From the IMG/VR virus record IMGVR_UViG_3300046535_001489, positions 1-64,000 of that record: 64,000 nt of DNA; one strand, given 5' to 3'. Both the position numbers and the translations under genes were made by a program. This DNA comes from a virus. Below, piece after piece: positions 9,474-19,530 of the stretch (its first letter is position 1; each line of letters starts with the position of its first letter). Under the pieces are notes generated by a model, which did not search any database, was not told where the DNA came from, and saw only the letters and a list, made by a program, of their open reading frames with translations.

Positions 9474-12400
9474 TGGCTCAAGAAAGTAAATCGACCCTCC
9501 CTGTTACAGCTTCGGATTTCAAAGCTCCGTTCCAGACGGCGGTGACGCGCTATGGGGTTGAAGGTCTCAACATCACTGACGCCATCGACTTTGTAAAACC
9601 CAATGAGATGACGCGGATGGTGAATGTCACTCATAGGGTAGATGGGGGTGTGGAGCCGAGGCCGGGGCTGACTGCACTGGCAACAGGCGGGACGAACCAC
9701 CATAGCATTAGGCTGCTCGACGGGCATGGAGTGTATGACCCCAATACCATCCATGGTGTCGATACGACGGTTATGGTTGGGCAGGCTGGGGCGCTTACGC
9801 AAGTTGATACGGGGTATTCTGGTGAGCCGTTGAGCCTTGTTCCCTTCCATCCTGTGCTCAACGGCGTGCCCTGGATGTACATCGGCGACACTGAACAGAT
9901 GTCAAAGGTGCGAGAGGATGGGACGGTGCTGCAGGTGGGCATGGTGCCGCCTGGGCTGATTGCTACGACAGTTCTCGGCACGCTCAACAAAACCCCCATC
10001 GCCAACTTCCTCACGGATGGCACTGCAGCAGCATCGTGGGCCGCAACAGCTGGTAAGAGCATCCCTGATAGCCTTAATGGGAGCATTGTTGCGACGGCTA
10101 ATCCTACAGTCACTGGATTCTTTCCAGGGCCGGGAGGCGGTGCTACGCCAGTTAACTTTGGCTTTGGGTTGCCTACTGGCACGGCAATGGGGCAGGGGAG
10201 CGCACAGGATTTTTGGAATCTTTGGGGGGTAGCTGCGGGGAGAGATTTGAGCGTCGTTGGCGCTGAGCCGATGACCGACGACGACTACATCCATGTCTGG
10301 ATACGGATGCAGAACACTGCAGCGGTGAAGGAGATCCGCATCTACTTTGTCGTCAGTGCAAGCTTTGACCCAACGAAGTTGCCGGGGCAGGCTCCAACGA
10401 CTGGTGGGGTGGTACCAAATGCTGACGCCTATTGGGTGAGTATTCAGCCCCCAGACCTTTCGGGGGCGCTGAACGCGATTCGATTGGCTCCCGATGCGGC
10501 GTTGGCGCATTTTAATCAGCAAATTCTAGATGCTGCAGCTGCAGGAGCACCGCTGGTGAGTGGGTCGCAACCGGTGATTCCAGTGATTGCTACGGGACCG
10601 GGTTCCGGCACATGGAATGAATATGCTTCAGTTGGGTTGCCGCTGCGACGGGGGGATTTTCAGCGCATTGGAGCCACCGCTGGACGAGACTGGAGCACCA
10701 TCACAGGCATTATCATCTATGCTGTAGGGTCGAAAGGGACAGGGTTTAGTAACATCGGATTCCAGCTCGCTGATATGTATGCTATGGGCGGCAGCGGGCC
10801 AGATAGCGGCGATGCCACGAGTACCCCGTATGATTATGTCTATACCCATTATGATTTATGGACGGGAGCTGAGAGCAACCCACAGCCGGGGGTAGATGCT
10901 GAAGATGATTTGAGTAATTCAGTGCCCATTGACGCGTTGCGGCGCAGCATCGTTGTCACACCAGGGGAGAGTTATCATAGCGCGCATGTGGTGCAGAGGT
11001 TCTATCGGCGGGGCGGGACGCTGCCGACGGATTGGTTTTTCGTAGGGCAGAACACAGCTGACGGAGCGGCGTTTATTGATACCATCACTGACACTGAAGC
11101 AGTGGCGGCTGGCAGTGTCGAAACTGACAACGACATGCCGGTATCTACAGTAGACCCTGATGGCGTCACGATTCTCCATCAGCCGCTGAGTTCTCTGTGG
11201 GGGCCTGTGGAAGGGTTTCTCATGGGGTGTGGCGACCCATACCGGCCAGGGTTTATTTACTTCAGCAAGCCGGGGAACCCTGATAGTTGGCCTCCGCAGA
11301 ACCGCACTGAGGTGTGTTCGTCGTCGGAGCAATTGCTGCAGGGGGTGATGTATGGCGGGCAGGCGTTTGTGTTTAGTCAGGAACAAATGTATGCGCTGTA
11401 TCCTAATCTGAGTGGCGATGTACCTGGGGTCACGTCACTCGTCACCCAATGCAAGAAAGGACTCGTCAATGGCTGCAGGTGGGGCGCGGCTGTGGGTATT
11501 GGTGGCATTGTTTTTATTGCGAATGATGGTATTTATCGTACAACGGGCGGTCCTCCGGAGTGGTTGAGTAAGAAGATTGATCCGCTGTTCAGGGGGCAGA
11601 GTAAGAATGGCATGCTGCCAATTGATTTCGACCAGCCGACGAAGCTGCGGATTGAAATCTACCAGAATGAGCTGTATTTTCTCTATCGAGATAGTAACAA
11701 CGACACCCAATGTTTAGTCTATAGTCTCATCTATCAGTTCTGGCGGCAGTATAATTCGACCAAGCCTATTTCTTGCATGTATGCAGTGGAAGGGTCGTCA
11801 ACGGATGTGCTGCAGGTAGGAGGCGGAGCTGGAGACGAATGGACGTTTGGTGGTGTTAGCGATGATGGGAATTCCATTGCCTGCAGCATGCGGGGTGGGG
11901 CGATTTTCTTCGACCACCCGCGTGAAGAGAAGCGGCTCGGGGATCAGATTATCGATATGGATTCTGATGGGGTAACGATTACTCTGCAGAATTACTATAA
12001 CTACGAAACAGTTGTGCCAGATCCGATTGCGTTGCCAACGTCGTCGGATCGCGGGCGGGTAGTATCTGATTCGTTCGGCCAGACTCCAGTGCGAGTGATT
12101 AATATCTCATCTGATTTGAGTTGGTCGTCGGCTACGAATACTCCAAAAGTATTCTATCTCGGGACGTCAGCGATTATTGAGCCGGACCTCACGAAGGATC
12201 GCGTCACGCAGTGGGATGACCTTGGACAAGGTGATGAGGTTTATCTAACTGGCATTACTCTCGACGTAGACACTGGCGGCGAAGATAAAGGCGTAGTGTT
12301 TGAGGTCGATTATCAAGGAGTAATATCGACTGCCTACACTGCAGTAGTCAATGCTAATGGGCGGCATAAGGTTCGGTTCAGTTGGCCAGCCGTGCAGGCG

Positions 12401-13456
12401 AACATGGTGCGGATTCGCCCTGTGGACCCAGACTGCCGCTTCTGGATTCTCTACCAGGCGCAGTGGATTCATCAGCCTGAGCCGCCTCGGATTGCTGCGT
12501 GGGATTCTTACTTCGAGAATGGATGGGATCAGTATTACACTGGGCTCGATCTGTACTGCGACACGTTTGGCCGCGATAAAACTATTGCGGTGTATGTCGA
12601 TGAGGTGCTGGTTAAGACTGAGACGATTAATACTAATGGCAGGTTGGTCAGACACATTACCCTCCCGTGGGGCAGGGGCCATGTCTTCCATTTCATTGCA
12701 ACTGATAGCAATGAAGGGTTGCTCTATGGGCATCGTTGGCAGCTAGACCCTGAGCCGAGCGAGCAGACAAACTGGAATCAGAACTTTACCATCGAGGGCA
12801 CAGAGGCAGGGAAGTATCTGAAGGCTATTGTATTTCAGTGTGACACCTTCGGGCAGGATAAGACAGTCACTGTCGAATGTGATGGGGTTGTCGTTGAAAT
12901 TCTGACGATTAACACCAATGGCCGAAAGGTTGTGCAGAAAGCCTTCCCGCAGCATTATGGGAATGTGTTTAGGGTGTATCCGACCGATGATAAGTTGAGT
13001 CGGTTGTATACACTCTGGTGGGTGTTTGACCAGGAGCCTCTGGCACTAGACCGCTGGGAGACGCAAGAGATTGACCATCGGATTGCTGGGTGGCATTATC
13101 CCACATATGGAAGTATTACCGTGCGGAGTGCTTCGGATGTTACGCTTGTGGTGACGGCATATAACCAAATCGGTGAGCCGACGGTGCGGTCATATGTTAT
13201 CCCGGCAACGAATGGGCTAAAGCAGAAATGCTTCGTACCGTTCCAGGCAGTAAAGGGGATTTTGTTCAAGTATGTATTGACATCTGATGATCCATTTTGG
13301 CTCTACCGAGAAGAGTCAGTGATGATGGTAAGGGTGTGGGGGACAAGTAATACAGAAGCTGTACATGTGTTTGGCAATGATGACATTGATGCCACGAGGG
13401 TGATGACGAAGCCATCGTTGGCTGCGGCAAGGAGTGGTGGGGGAACTGGTGCCTAA
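9473..13456 (+). CDS. Very large virion protein with C-terminal tandem repeats
   Basis: 1327 residues, the largest gene in the window. The N-terminal half (VEPRPGLTALATGG, then GVPWMYIGDTEQM) resembles propeller-like tail stabilisation proteins that start from a list of tail-end parameters. Residues from about 935 to 1190 carry about three repeats of roughly 100 residues sharing DTFG(R/Q)DKT, then TI(N)TNGR, then YxxxW...PEP. A tail tube or tail-needle-associated scaffold is likely. TAATG joins it to the metallopeptidase-like gene. Confidence 0.65.
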   Translation: MAQESKSTLPVTASDFKAPFQTAVTRYGVEGLNITDAIDFVKPNEMTRMVNVTHRVDGGVEPRPGLTALATGGTNHHSIRLLDGHGVYDPNTIHGVDTTVMVGQAGALTQVDTGYSGEPLSLVPFHPVLNGVPWMYIGDTEQMSKVREDGTVLQVGMVPPGLIATTVLGTLNKTPIANFLTDGTAAASWAATAGKSIPDSLNGSIVATANPTVTGFFPGPGGGATPVNFGFGLPTGTAMGQGSAQDFWNLWGVAAGRDLSVVGAEPMTDDDYIHVWIRMQNTAAVKEIRIYFVVSASFDPTKLPGQAPTTGGVVPNADAYWVSIQPPDLSGALNAIRLAPDAALAHFNQQILDAAAAGAPLVSGSQPVIPVIATGPGSGTWNEYASVGLPLRRGDFQRIGATAGRDWSTITGIIIYAVGSKGTGFSNIGFQLADMYAMGGSGPDSGDATSTPYDYVYTHYDLWTGAESNPQPGVDAEDDLSNSVPIDALRRSIVVTPGESYHSAHVVQRFYRRGGTLPTDWFFVGQNTADGAAFIDTITDTEAVAAGSVETDNDMPVSTVDPDGVTILHQPLSSLWGPVEGFLMGCGDPYRPGFIYFSKPGNPDSWPPQNRTEVCSSSEQLLQGVMYGGQAFVFSQEQMYALYPNLSGDVPGVTSLVTQCKKGLVNGCRWGAAVGIGGIVFIANDGIYRTTGGPPEWLSKKIDPLFRGQSKNGMLPIDFDQPTKLRIEIYQNELYFLYRDSNNDTQCLVYSLIYQFWRQYNSTKPISCMYAVEGSSTDVLQVGGGAGDEWTFGGVSDDGNSIACSMRGGAIFFDHPREEKRLGDQIIDMDSDGVTITLQNYYNYETVVPDPIALPTSSDRGRVVSDSFGQTPVRVINISSDLSWSSATNTPKVFYLGTSAIIEPDLTKDRVTQWDDLGQGDEVYLTGITLDVDTGGEDKGVVFEVDYQGVISTAYTAVVNANGRHKVRFSWPAVQANMVRIRPVDPDCRFWILYQAQWIHQPEPPRIAAWDSYFENGWDQYYTGLDLYCDTFGRDKTIAVYVDEVLVKTETINTNGRLVRHITLPWGRGHVFHFIATDSNEGLLYGHRWQLDPEPSEQTNWNQNFTIEGTEAGKYLKAIVFQCDTFGQDKTVTVECDGVVVEILTINTNGRKVVQKAFPQHYGNVFRVYPTDDKLSRLYTLWWVFDQEPLALDRWETQEIDHRIAGWHYPTYGSITVRSASDVTLVVTAYNQIGEPTVRSYVIPATNGLKQKCFVPFQAVKGILFKYVLTSDDPFWLYREESVMMVRVWGTSNTEAVHVFGNDDIDATRVMTKPSLAAARSGGGTGA

Positions 13457-14123
13457 TCAGAGGACGCCAAGGTATCCACACGTCGCAGAAGTCAAGGATG
13501 TCCCCACCCAAAACTCCCTGCGCCTCGCCTGGGACCAGCTACGGAATCAGAATGATGTCGTGACAGCAGCTAACGATACCATTGCTGCCCTGACAGCACG
13601 AATTGCTACGTTGGAAGCTATTGCTACTCATAGTATTGGGACGACTGCAGCAACGACTGCGGCGATTGCGACTGGTACCGATACAGGTGGCGGTGGAGGA
13701 GGCGGGGGTGGTGGAACAGACGATGGCGGGTTGGGCGCTGCAGGGTGTGCGAATGCTGGGGCGACTGGGCATGTGCCTGCTGGGACGATGCTCTCGTTGG
13801 ACACTGCTGGGATGATTGTGTGCGGGACAGCCCACGAGTTTTCATCGCTGCTGCTGCCGGTGGTAGACCAACCGACACGGGATGCGAATGTGCTGGAGCT
13901 GCTGGGCAGGATGATTTATCATCTGCAGCTGGCAGGGTTTGCAGCAGGGAAGCAACGAAACCCCTCGGGGCTGGTGAGCACCGATAAGCTCACGGTGCAG
14001 CAGGGGACAACGTGGTGGGCATATGATGTGTTCTCGCTGGTACCGTTTGACCAGCCGCTGAGCACTCAGATGATTCCGGTGGGCGGGGCGAATACAGTAG
14101 CTGACGGCGGAATTCCAGACTAA
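13449..14123 (+). CDS. Structural-region protein with Gly-rich linker
   Basis: About 224 residues from the GTG at 13449, which overlaps the previous stop by eight bases. A longer form from GTG 13434 is possible. The N-terminus is a short coiled coil (RLAWDQLRNQNDVVTAANDT and following), then a run of Gly (about residues 80-90) and a compact C-terminal domain with HVPAGTMLSLDTAGMIVCG. Likely a minor virion component with a flexible hinge. No known family recognised. Confidence 0.6.
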   Translation: MPNQRTPRYPHVAEVKDVPTQNSLRLAWDQLRNQNDVVTAANDTIAALTARIATLEAIATHSIGTTAATTAAIATGTDTGGGGGGGGGGTDDGGLGAAGCANAGATGHVPAGTMLSLDTAGMIVCGTAHEFSSLLLPVVDQPTRDANVLELLGRMIYHLQLAGFAAGKQRNPSGLVSTDKLTVQQGTTWWAYDVFSLVPFDQPLSTQMIPVGGANTVADGGIPD

Positions 14124-14137
14124 TTGGGGTTAATAGC

Positions 14138-14347
14138 ATGAAAAGTTGGGCGAAGTCGAGGACGGTATGGGTGGCGATTGGGCAGGCGGTGGTGGGAGTT
14201 CTGCTGGCGGTGATTTCTGCTGACCCGGCACTGCAACAGGTTGGATGGGTTGCTGCGGCAAAGTCGGTGCTGGATATTGTGCTCCGGGCGATGACAACGG
14301 TAGCTATCAGCCCTACCCCTCCACCTACCCTAGAAGTCAAAGGTTGA
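14138..14347 (+). CDS. Holin-like membrane protein
   Basis: 69 residues. It starts with KSWAKSRTVW and has two hydrophobic segments (about 10-28 VAIGQAVVGVLLAVI and 38-58), then a Pro-rich tail ending in KG. This length and arrangement are typical of phage holins of the KSRTVW type. It sits next to virion genes, as lysis genes often do. No endolysin is adjacent, so the lysis role is inferred. Confidence 0.55.
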   Translation: MKSWAKSRTVWVAIGQAVVGVLLAVISADPALQQVGWVAAAKSVLDIVLRAMTTVAISPTPPPTLEVKG

Positions 14348-14375
14348 CCTCGTTGCTCGTTGCAGGGGATACTTA

Positions 14376-14753
14376 ATGGGAAATGTGAGAGTTCGTCAAC
14401 TGCCCGTGGAGGAGTGGGAAAGGCTACGTGGGTTGCCCATTGCTGCAAGAACCATGCCAGACCCTGAGCGAAGCTTCATTCTTGTGGCTGAGGATGAAGG
14501 CGAGATTGTTGGGACATGGGGGGTTGTGTTTGCTCCAGTGCTAGAGGGGTTTTGGGTCGCTCCTGCCTACCGTAAGAAATCTGCTGCTGCCAAGATGTGG
14601 TTTCTCATGAAGCAGACGCTAACGAATTGGGTAATACCACAGGCTCTTACACTCGTGCAGACTGAAGATGTCGCAGACTTAGCTGAACATGCTGGGTTCG
14701 AACCCCTTGATGGTATCCTCTATTCCCTTAACCTACCTATGAGTATTAAATAA
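14376..14753 (+). CDS. GNAT-like N-acetyltransferase
   Basis: 125 residues. The core is GEIVGTWGVVFAPVLEGFWV, then APAYRKKSAAAKMWFLMKQT. The V-x-P-x-(Y/W)-R-K-x(2)-A pattern is the acetyl-CoA-binding strand and loop of GNAT enzymes. Short for the family. Its target is unknown; phage virion-region GNATs may modify capsid or host proteins. The end overlaps the next start (TAATG). Confidence 0.6.
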   Translation: MGNVRVRQLPVEEWERLRGLPIAARTMPDPERSFILVAEDEGEIVGTWGVVFAPVLEGFWVAPAYRKKSAAAKMWFLMKQTLTNWVIPQALTLVQTEDVADLAEHAGFEPLDGILYSLNLPMSIK

Positions 14754-15424
14754 TGCCAGCGATTCCTTTAATAGTAATGGGAGCTTCGGCGGCTGCTGGA
14801 GCCTACTCTGCCCATAAACAGGCAAGTATCGCGAATGATTCAGTGGGGTTGCAAAAGTCCTTGCTTGACCGCCAGAGTGCCCTAGCGAATAGAATGGGGA
14901 GCCTTGGGGAAGGGCAGATTTCTAACTCGAAGCCTGCGCTGGATGCGGCGATGAAGCATTACTTGACGTTGGCACAGGGTGGACGGGGGGAGATTAACTC
15001 GCTGCTGGCTCCAGACAGAGCAGCTGTAAATGAGACTGCTCGGGGGACAGCAAGGGGCATTGAAGCCCATATGGCTCCTGGTGGGCAGCGTGACCAAGCC
15101 ATTGCTGATATGAATCGCCAGCGACAGGGGCAGCTGGGATTGATGCCTATGCAGGCACGTACGGATGCTATGGGGAAATTGGCGGCGCTGGGTGGGCAGG
15201 GGATGGACAGAGGGTATAACTTTATGTCTGGGGCTGCTGGGGCGCTTGGGGGGCAGACAGCTGGGATTAATTCGATGTTCAATACCCAGATGGCGGGGCA
15301 GCAAGGGTGGAATCAGTTTGGGGCTGATATGTTCAAGACCTATGGGCCGTATTTGATGGGTATGGGGCAGAAGAAATCTAGCAACGACATGCCTGGACCG
15401 TGGGCTGGGGGGTATAAGTTCTAA
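14753..15424 (+). CDS. Internal virion / tail-associated protein
   Basis: 223 residues. A hydrophobic, small-residue N-terminus (IPLIVMGASAAAGAYSAHKQ) is followed by a Gln/Gly/Met-rich body (MNRQRQGQLGLMPMQARTDA). This resembles DNA-injection proteins such as P22 gp7-type or T7 gp14-type, which are ejected into the host envelope. Inference from composition and from the two large partners downstream. Confidence 0.55.
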   Translation: MPAIPLIVMGASAAAGAYSAHKQASIANDSVGLQKSLLDRQSALANRMGSLGEGQISNSKPALDAAMKHYLTLAQGGRGEINSLLAPDRAAVNETARGTARGIEAHMAPGGQRDQAIADMNRQRQGQLGLMPMQARTDAMGKLAALGGQGMDRGYNFMSGAAGALGGQTAGINSMFNTQMAGQQGWNQFGADMFKTYGPYLMGMGQKKSSNDMPGPWAGGYKF

Positions 15425-17202
15425 TGCCTGTCGGTGGATTCGGGCTAGGCTTCAGTGGTGCCCTTGCTGACTACATGGGCCAAGAGCGAGCGAGGAATCG
15501 CCAGCTGGAAGATCAGCAAACTGATTACCAGATGGAGTTGATTAAGTCGCTGGCGGCGAGGCCGGATATTAATGAGCGCCATGAGATTATGGGTCAGGCG
15601 ATTCATGATTTGATGTCGTTGAGTCAGGCGAAGGGCGGGAAGGGTAAGCAGTCGAAGGGCATGGCTGGCATGATGGGGCAGCATGATTTGCCTATTAGCC
15701 AGTTTTTGAGTGGGCTGATTAGCGGTGCGAGGCCAATGGTTGGGCCGACGCAGCAGCCGAATCCTGAGTTGCCGTCTGAGACGACTGGTTCGGCACTGCA
15801 GCGCACCCCAGATGCGGGGGCTCCTACTCCTATGCCACATGCTCCTGCACCGACGGGCGGTGCATCTATTCTTAATGCTCCAGTATCGATGCCTCCGCAG
15901 CCTGTAAGTGGCCCCCCTGAAGGTGTGAGGCTCATCGAGGCTGGCAGAGGCATGCAAGCTCAGGCTGCTATTAATCCTCCGCCGCCTGTGAGGATGCAGG
16001 AGCTGCCGAGTGAGAAGCAGCCCTATTTCATTAGCCCCGAGGAGCGCGCAGGGCGGGCAGGAGACATCAAGCGCACTGAAACCTCCAAGACCCGCGCTCA
16101 AGATGTTCAAGATCGTATGCAGGAGGGACAGCAAATCGGGCTGTCTGGCGCGGAGCTGCGGGATTATGCAGCGACAGGACGCATTCCAACGAGCAGACCA
16201 ACAGCAGATATTCAGAACTTTGAGTATGCGAAGGCACAAGGAGCTACTACTCCGCCGCAGCAGCCCCTTTCGGCAGGAGCTACTGGAGCTGCACCGGTAG
16301 CACCAATGCCAACCGCACCCCCAACGCCAACATCTCTTAGAGACTATCAGCAGCAGAAAGCTAATGATAAAAAGCCTGTTGTTAAGGCTCCTGTTGTGGC
16401 TCAGCCGCCAACGACTACGCCGATTAAAAACTACGAGTATGCCGTGAAGCAAGGGTTCAAAGGCACCTTTGAGCAATGGCAGAAGGAGCAGGCGAATAAT
16501 AAAATTGTGCAGCCGCGTGCTGCTGGAGCTGGGGGAGGTGGAACCCTCACCCCAGATGCTGTAGAAATGGCTGCTCAGAGCGTTGCGAAGGGTGGACCGA
16601 TGCCTGCGCTGGGGATGGGTGGGGGCCAGATGCGCTCTCAGATTCTCAACCGGGCAGCGGCGATTTATAAAGGTCTCGATTTGGCTAGCCAAACAGCAGC
16701 CTATAAAGCTAATGTCTCATCGCTGAATAAGCTGCAGCCCCAGGCTGATGCGCTGGAGGCGTTTTCTAATACTGCAGGAAAGAACCTCCAGCAGTTCCTT
16801 CAGCAAGCCCAGAAGATTGTCAGTACTAACTCTCCACTTGTTAACACTCCGCTACGGGCTATTAGTGCTAATGTCTTCGGCGATCCGAATATGGCTGCGT
16901 TCAATGCAGCGCGCACCGTTGTGCTCCCAGAGTTTGCGAGGATTATTGCTAATCCCAACATGACCGGGGCACTTTCGGATAGCGCACGGCGAGAGATCGA
17001 AGGCATCTTGAATGGGAATGCTACACTCTCGCAAATCACTAGTGTAACAAATATTCTCATGCAGGATGCGGCTAATCGGAGATCCTCTACGCAAGAACAG
17101 ATTAGAGATATTAAGAGTAGGATATCGGCTGCACCGGGGTCTGGGGGCGGTGGGCCGTCTAGCCCCGAGCAAGAACTCATGAACTTCCTGAAGGGTAAAT
17201 AA
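15424..17202 (+). CDS. Internal virion protein with repeat motif
   Basis: 592 residues. The N-terminus (GGFGLGFSGALADYMGQERA) is Gly/Ala-rich and may enter membranes. The centre is low-complexity Pro/Ala/Thr. It contains two copies of a (F/Y)EYA...QG(F) motif (IQNFEYAKAQG and IKNYEYAVKQGFKGTFEQWQ), the short repeat seen in several phage virion proteins. The C-terminus is helical. Likely an ejected or internal protein, TAATG-linked to its neighbours. Confidence 0.55.
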   Translation: MPVGGFGLGFSGALADYMGQERARNRQLEDQQTDYQMELIKSLAARPDINERHEIMGQAIHDLMSLSQAKGGKGKQSKGMAGMMGQHDLPISQFLSGLISGARPMVGPTQQPNPELPSETTGSALQRTPDAGAPTPMPHAPAPTGGASILNAPVSMPPQPVSGPPEGVRLIEAGRGMQAQAAINPPPPVRMQELPSEKQPYFISPEERAGRAGDIKRTETSKTRAQDVQDRMQEGQQIGLSGAELRDYAATGRIPTSRPTADIQNFEYAKAQGATTPPQQPLSAGATGAAPVAPMPTAPPTPTSLRDYQQQKANDKKPVVKAPVVAQPPTTTPIKNYEYAVKQGFKGTFEQWQKEQANNKIVQPRAAGAGGGGTLTPDAVEMAAQSVAKGGPMPALGMGGGQMRSQILNRAAAIYKGLDLASQTAAYKANVSSLNKLQPQADALEAFSNTAGKNLQQFLQQAQKIVSTNSPLVNTPLRAISANVFGDPNMAAFNAARTVVLPEFARIIANPNMTGALSDSARREIEGILNGNATLSQITSVTNILMQDAANRRSSTQEQIRDIKSRISAAPGSGGGGPSSPEQELMNFLKGK

Positions 17203-19127
17203 TGGCTGACGGACCTTTGGATTTGAATCCGGATCGGGTGAGTCAGCTGCTGCATGCGGAGGCGCAGGGGCAGATTCCAGAGCCATGGAAGCCTGTACTG
17301 GAGAAGTTGCGAGCGAGTGGGACGTTGCCGCCTGCGTTGCCGGGGGGTAGTCAGTTGTGGGGCGGTCAGCTGGCGAGCGGGAAGGCTACGAGTGCGTATA
17401 AGCCAGAGATTCCTCCCCCGCCAACTATGAGCCGATTGGGGAGTGCGGCGGCTGAGATTCCAGGGGCTGTGGATGCTGCAAAGTCGGGGATGAAGACGGT
17501 CGGGAAGGCTGCGCTCGATACGATGGCTGACCCAGAGGCGTTGGCATCGACAGCTGGAGGAATAATCGGGGGTGCTGTCGGTAATGCTCCGGGGGCATTT
17601 ATTGGGGCTGGAATGGGTGGGGCAGCAGTAGCGGGAGTGCGTGAGCATCTGGCTGCTACGAGAGAGAACCGCCCTGAGAGCATTGCTCCTGCCGCATCGA
17701 GTTTTGTGACGGGGGCAGCGGCTGAGGGGGCTGGACGGGCGTTGCCACGAATATTTAGCAGCGAGATGACCCCAATGGGAGCGAAAGTTGCTGGCCAGCT
17801 CGGCGACAAGGCGATGATCCCTGACCTTGTGAATTCGCCAGGGTGGGATTTTGCCCGCAACGTGGCACGCGAGGGGTTTCTGGGCCGGGGTAAGATGTTG
17901 GGACGTGAGCAGGAAAACGCAGGGACGATGCTGGGGAAGGTGACACAGAGGGCTGAGAGGGAGTTGCCGCCGCTTCAGATACCCAAAGTACAGCCAATGT
18001 TGAATCCCGATAAGACGATGGCTGGGCGCGAAGCTCAAGACCAACTGCGGGATCAATTCGTCACGAAAACCGGCGAAGGTAAAGACCTCTATAGAACTTT
18101 CATGGGGCAACACGGAAACACTCCAATCCAAACCGGCCCTACCTCAGCAACACCACTGAGGAATCTCCACGCTGAACGTAGTGCAGCACTCGAAGATGCT
18201 CGGGCTGCTGCAGGGTCTAATGACTATAAATCCCAAATGGAGGCAATGAGGAGGGTTCATAGAATTTCGGATATGATTGATGCGGCTGACCCTGCGCTGG
18301 CAGCGAGATATAATGATATTTCTAGGCAGTATGGACAGATTATGGAGCAGTTCGATAATCCGGTTGTGCGAAGCTTACGGGAGAAGGTGCCAGCTGAGAA
18401 TCTCGTTGATGTCATGCTGCATCCTGATAAGTTGAATACGTTTGCTCCGTTTAGGGAGAACACTACAGTAACGGGGAGGTCTATCCCTGCTCATCAGTCA
18501 GTTAGCCAAGAAGATGCAGTACATATGGTACGGGCTGCGCTTGGGGAAGATAAATTCAGGCAACTCCGTGCTGATACTATTATGCAAATGGGCCAAGCTG
18601 CCCGGTCGAGTGAACATGGAACCATTGAAGGACTCCAAGGCCGTGAACTCGTCGGTCAGCTAAAAAAGCTCCCACCGGGGGTGCAAACCGCCCTCTTCGG
18701 GCCGGGAACTTCTCAGGCATTAAATGATATTGCTGAGGTCACAGCGCACACGCAGCGAACCCGCAGTGGAACTGGAGCACTGTGGATTGTCATGCGCCAG
18801 CCGTCGGAAATGCTGAAGGTTGGGGGTGGAGTGATGGGGGCGGCAGGGTTAGCAGCAGGGTCGGGCTATAAAACCGGCCACGAAGACCTTGGGTTGACAA
18901 CTGCCGGGGCTATTCTGCTGTCGCCGCTGGTGCTGTCAAATATCTTGAGAAGCTCCACCGCCACGAAGCTATTCGTCCGAGCTATCGGTTCGCAGCCAAC
19001 CGTAAAGGCTAAAATCCTCCAGCGGCTCGCCACTCAAATCCCAGCTGAGGCTATTCGGGAGCAGACTCCCTATGCCGATGGCGGAAATGATTTAGGTAAT
19101 GGACTCCCCAACCCCCCAGGACAATAA
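17202..19127 (+). CDS. Large internal/ejection-like virion protein
   Basis: 641 residues. Residues about 110-150 form a Gly-zipper membrane region (GGIIGGAVGNAPGAFIGAGM). The rest is helical, with extended polar helices, and it ends with Pro/Asn. This is characteristic of ejection proteins such as T7 gp15/gp16 or P22 gp16. Probably acts with the two previous genes to build a conduit for DNA entry. Homology is not proven. Confidence 0.55.
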   Translation: MADGPLDLNPDRVSQLLHAEAQGQIPEPWKPVLEKLRASGTLPPALPGGSQLWGGQLASGKATSAYKPEIPPPPTMSRLGSAAAEIPGAVDAAKSGMKTVGKAALDTMADPEALASTAGGIIGGAVGNAPGAFIGAGMGGAAVAGVREHLAATRENRPESIAPAASSFVTGAAAEGAGRALPRIFSSEMTPMGAKVAGQLGDKAMIPDLVNSPGWDFARNVAREGFLGRGKMLGREQENAGTMLGKVTQRAERELPPLQIPKVQPMLNPDKTMAGREAQDQLRDQFVTKTGEGKDLYRTFMGQHGNTPIQTGPTSATPLRNLHAERSAALEDARAAAGSNDYKSQMEAMRRVHRISDMIDAADPALAARYNDISRQYGQIMEQFDNPVVRSLREKVPAENLVDVMLHPDKLNTFAPFRENTTVTGRSIPAHQSVSQEDAVHMVRAALGEDKFRQLRADTIMQMGQAARSSEHGTIEGLQGRELVGQLKKLPPGVQTALFGPGTSQALNDIAEVTAHTQRTRSGTGALWIVMRQPSEMLKVGGGVMGAAGLAAGSGYKTGHEDLGLTTAGAILLSPLVLSNILRSSTATKLFVRAIGSQPTVKAKILQRLATQIPAEAIREQTPYADGGNDLGNGLPNPPGQ

Positions 19128-19128
19128 C

Positions 19129-19458
19129 ATGGAAAACGCCGTTCCGTTTTCTCTCTTTTACCAAGAGATGCAGAATTTGCGGGCTGCAATGCTGGAAATG
19201 CACAAGAGCCAGCGTGCGGCTATTGAGGAGGGGTTTGAGAACCTAGGGGCAAAGCTAGAGGCCCACGAGAAGGAAGATTTGGTCGTGGCTAATCGAGTGT
19301 TGCTCATTGAGGAGCGCCAGAGGGTTGATAAGGAGCTGAAGATTGAAGCCCTCGACAAAGCCAACCGGCGTAGCACCCTTATTAGCTCAGTGGTAGCTGT
19401 TGGCGTCACCATTGCTTTCAAAGCCCTCGATTGGTTTCGCGCTAGCCCTCTTCACTAA
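19129..19458 (+). CDS. Coiled-coil protein with C-terminal membrane helix
   Basis: 109 residues from ATG 19129; an earlier in-frame start at 19099 lies in the previous gene. Residues 10-65 are charged heptad helices (MLEMHKSQRAAIEEGFENLG), then a hydrophobic helix at about 84-102 (LISSVVAVGVTIAFKALDWF). This topology fits holin-antagonist, spanin-like or tail-fold proteins. No specific family is recognised. Confidence 0.55.
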   Translation: MENAVPFSLFYQEMQNLRAAMLEMHKSQRAAIEEGFENLGAKLEAHEKEDLVVANRVLLIEERQRVDKELKIEALDKANRRSTLISSVVAVGVTIAFKALDWFRASPLH

Positions 19459-19473
19459 CCCCAAAAGGATACT

Positions 19474-19530
19474 ATGGATGAGATGATAGTTGGCATTGCT
19501 TTTGCAGCAGTGAGTGGCGAAGCTCCATGA
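19474..19530 (+). CDS. 18-residue leader-like ORF
   Basis: ATG at 19474 is preceded by AAAAGGAT. The product, MDEMIVGIAFAAVSGEAP, ends in a TGA overlapping the start of the next gene (ATGA). The strong RBS and overlap suggest it is translated, at least to couple ribosomes into the peptidase-like gene. It may otherwise be a leader with no independent role. Confidence 0.45.
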   Translation: MDEMIVGIAFAAVSGEAP

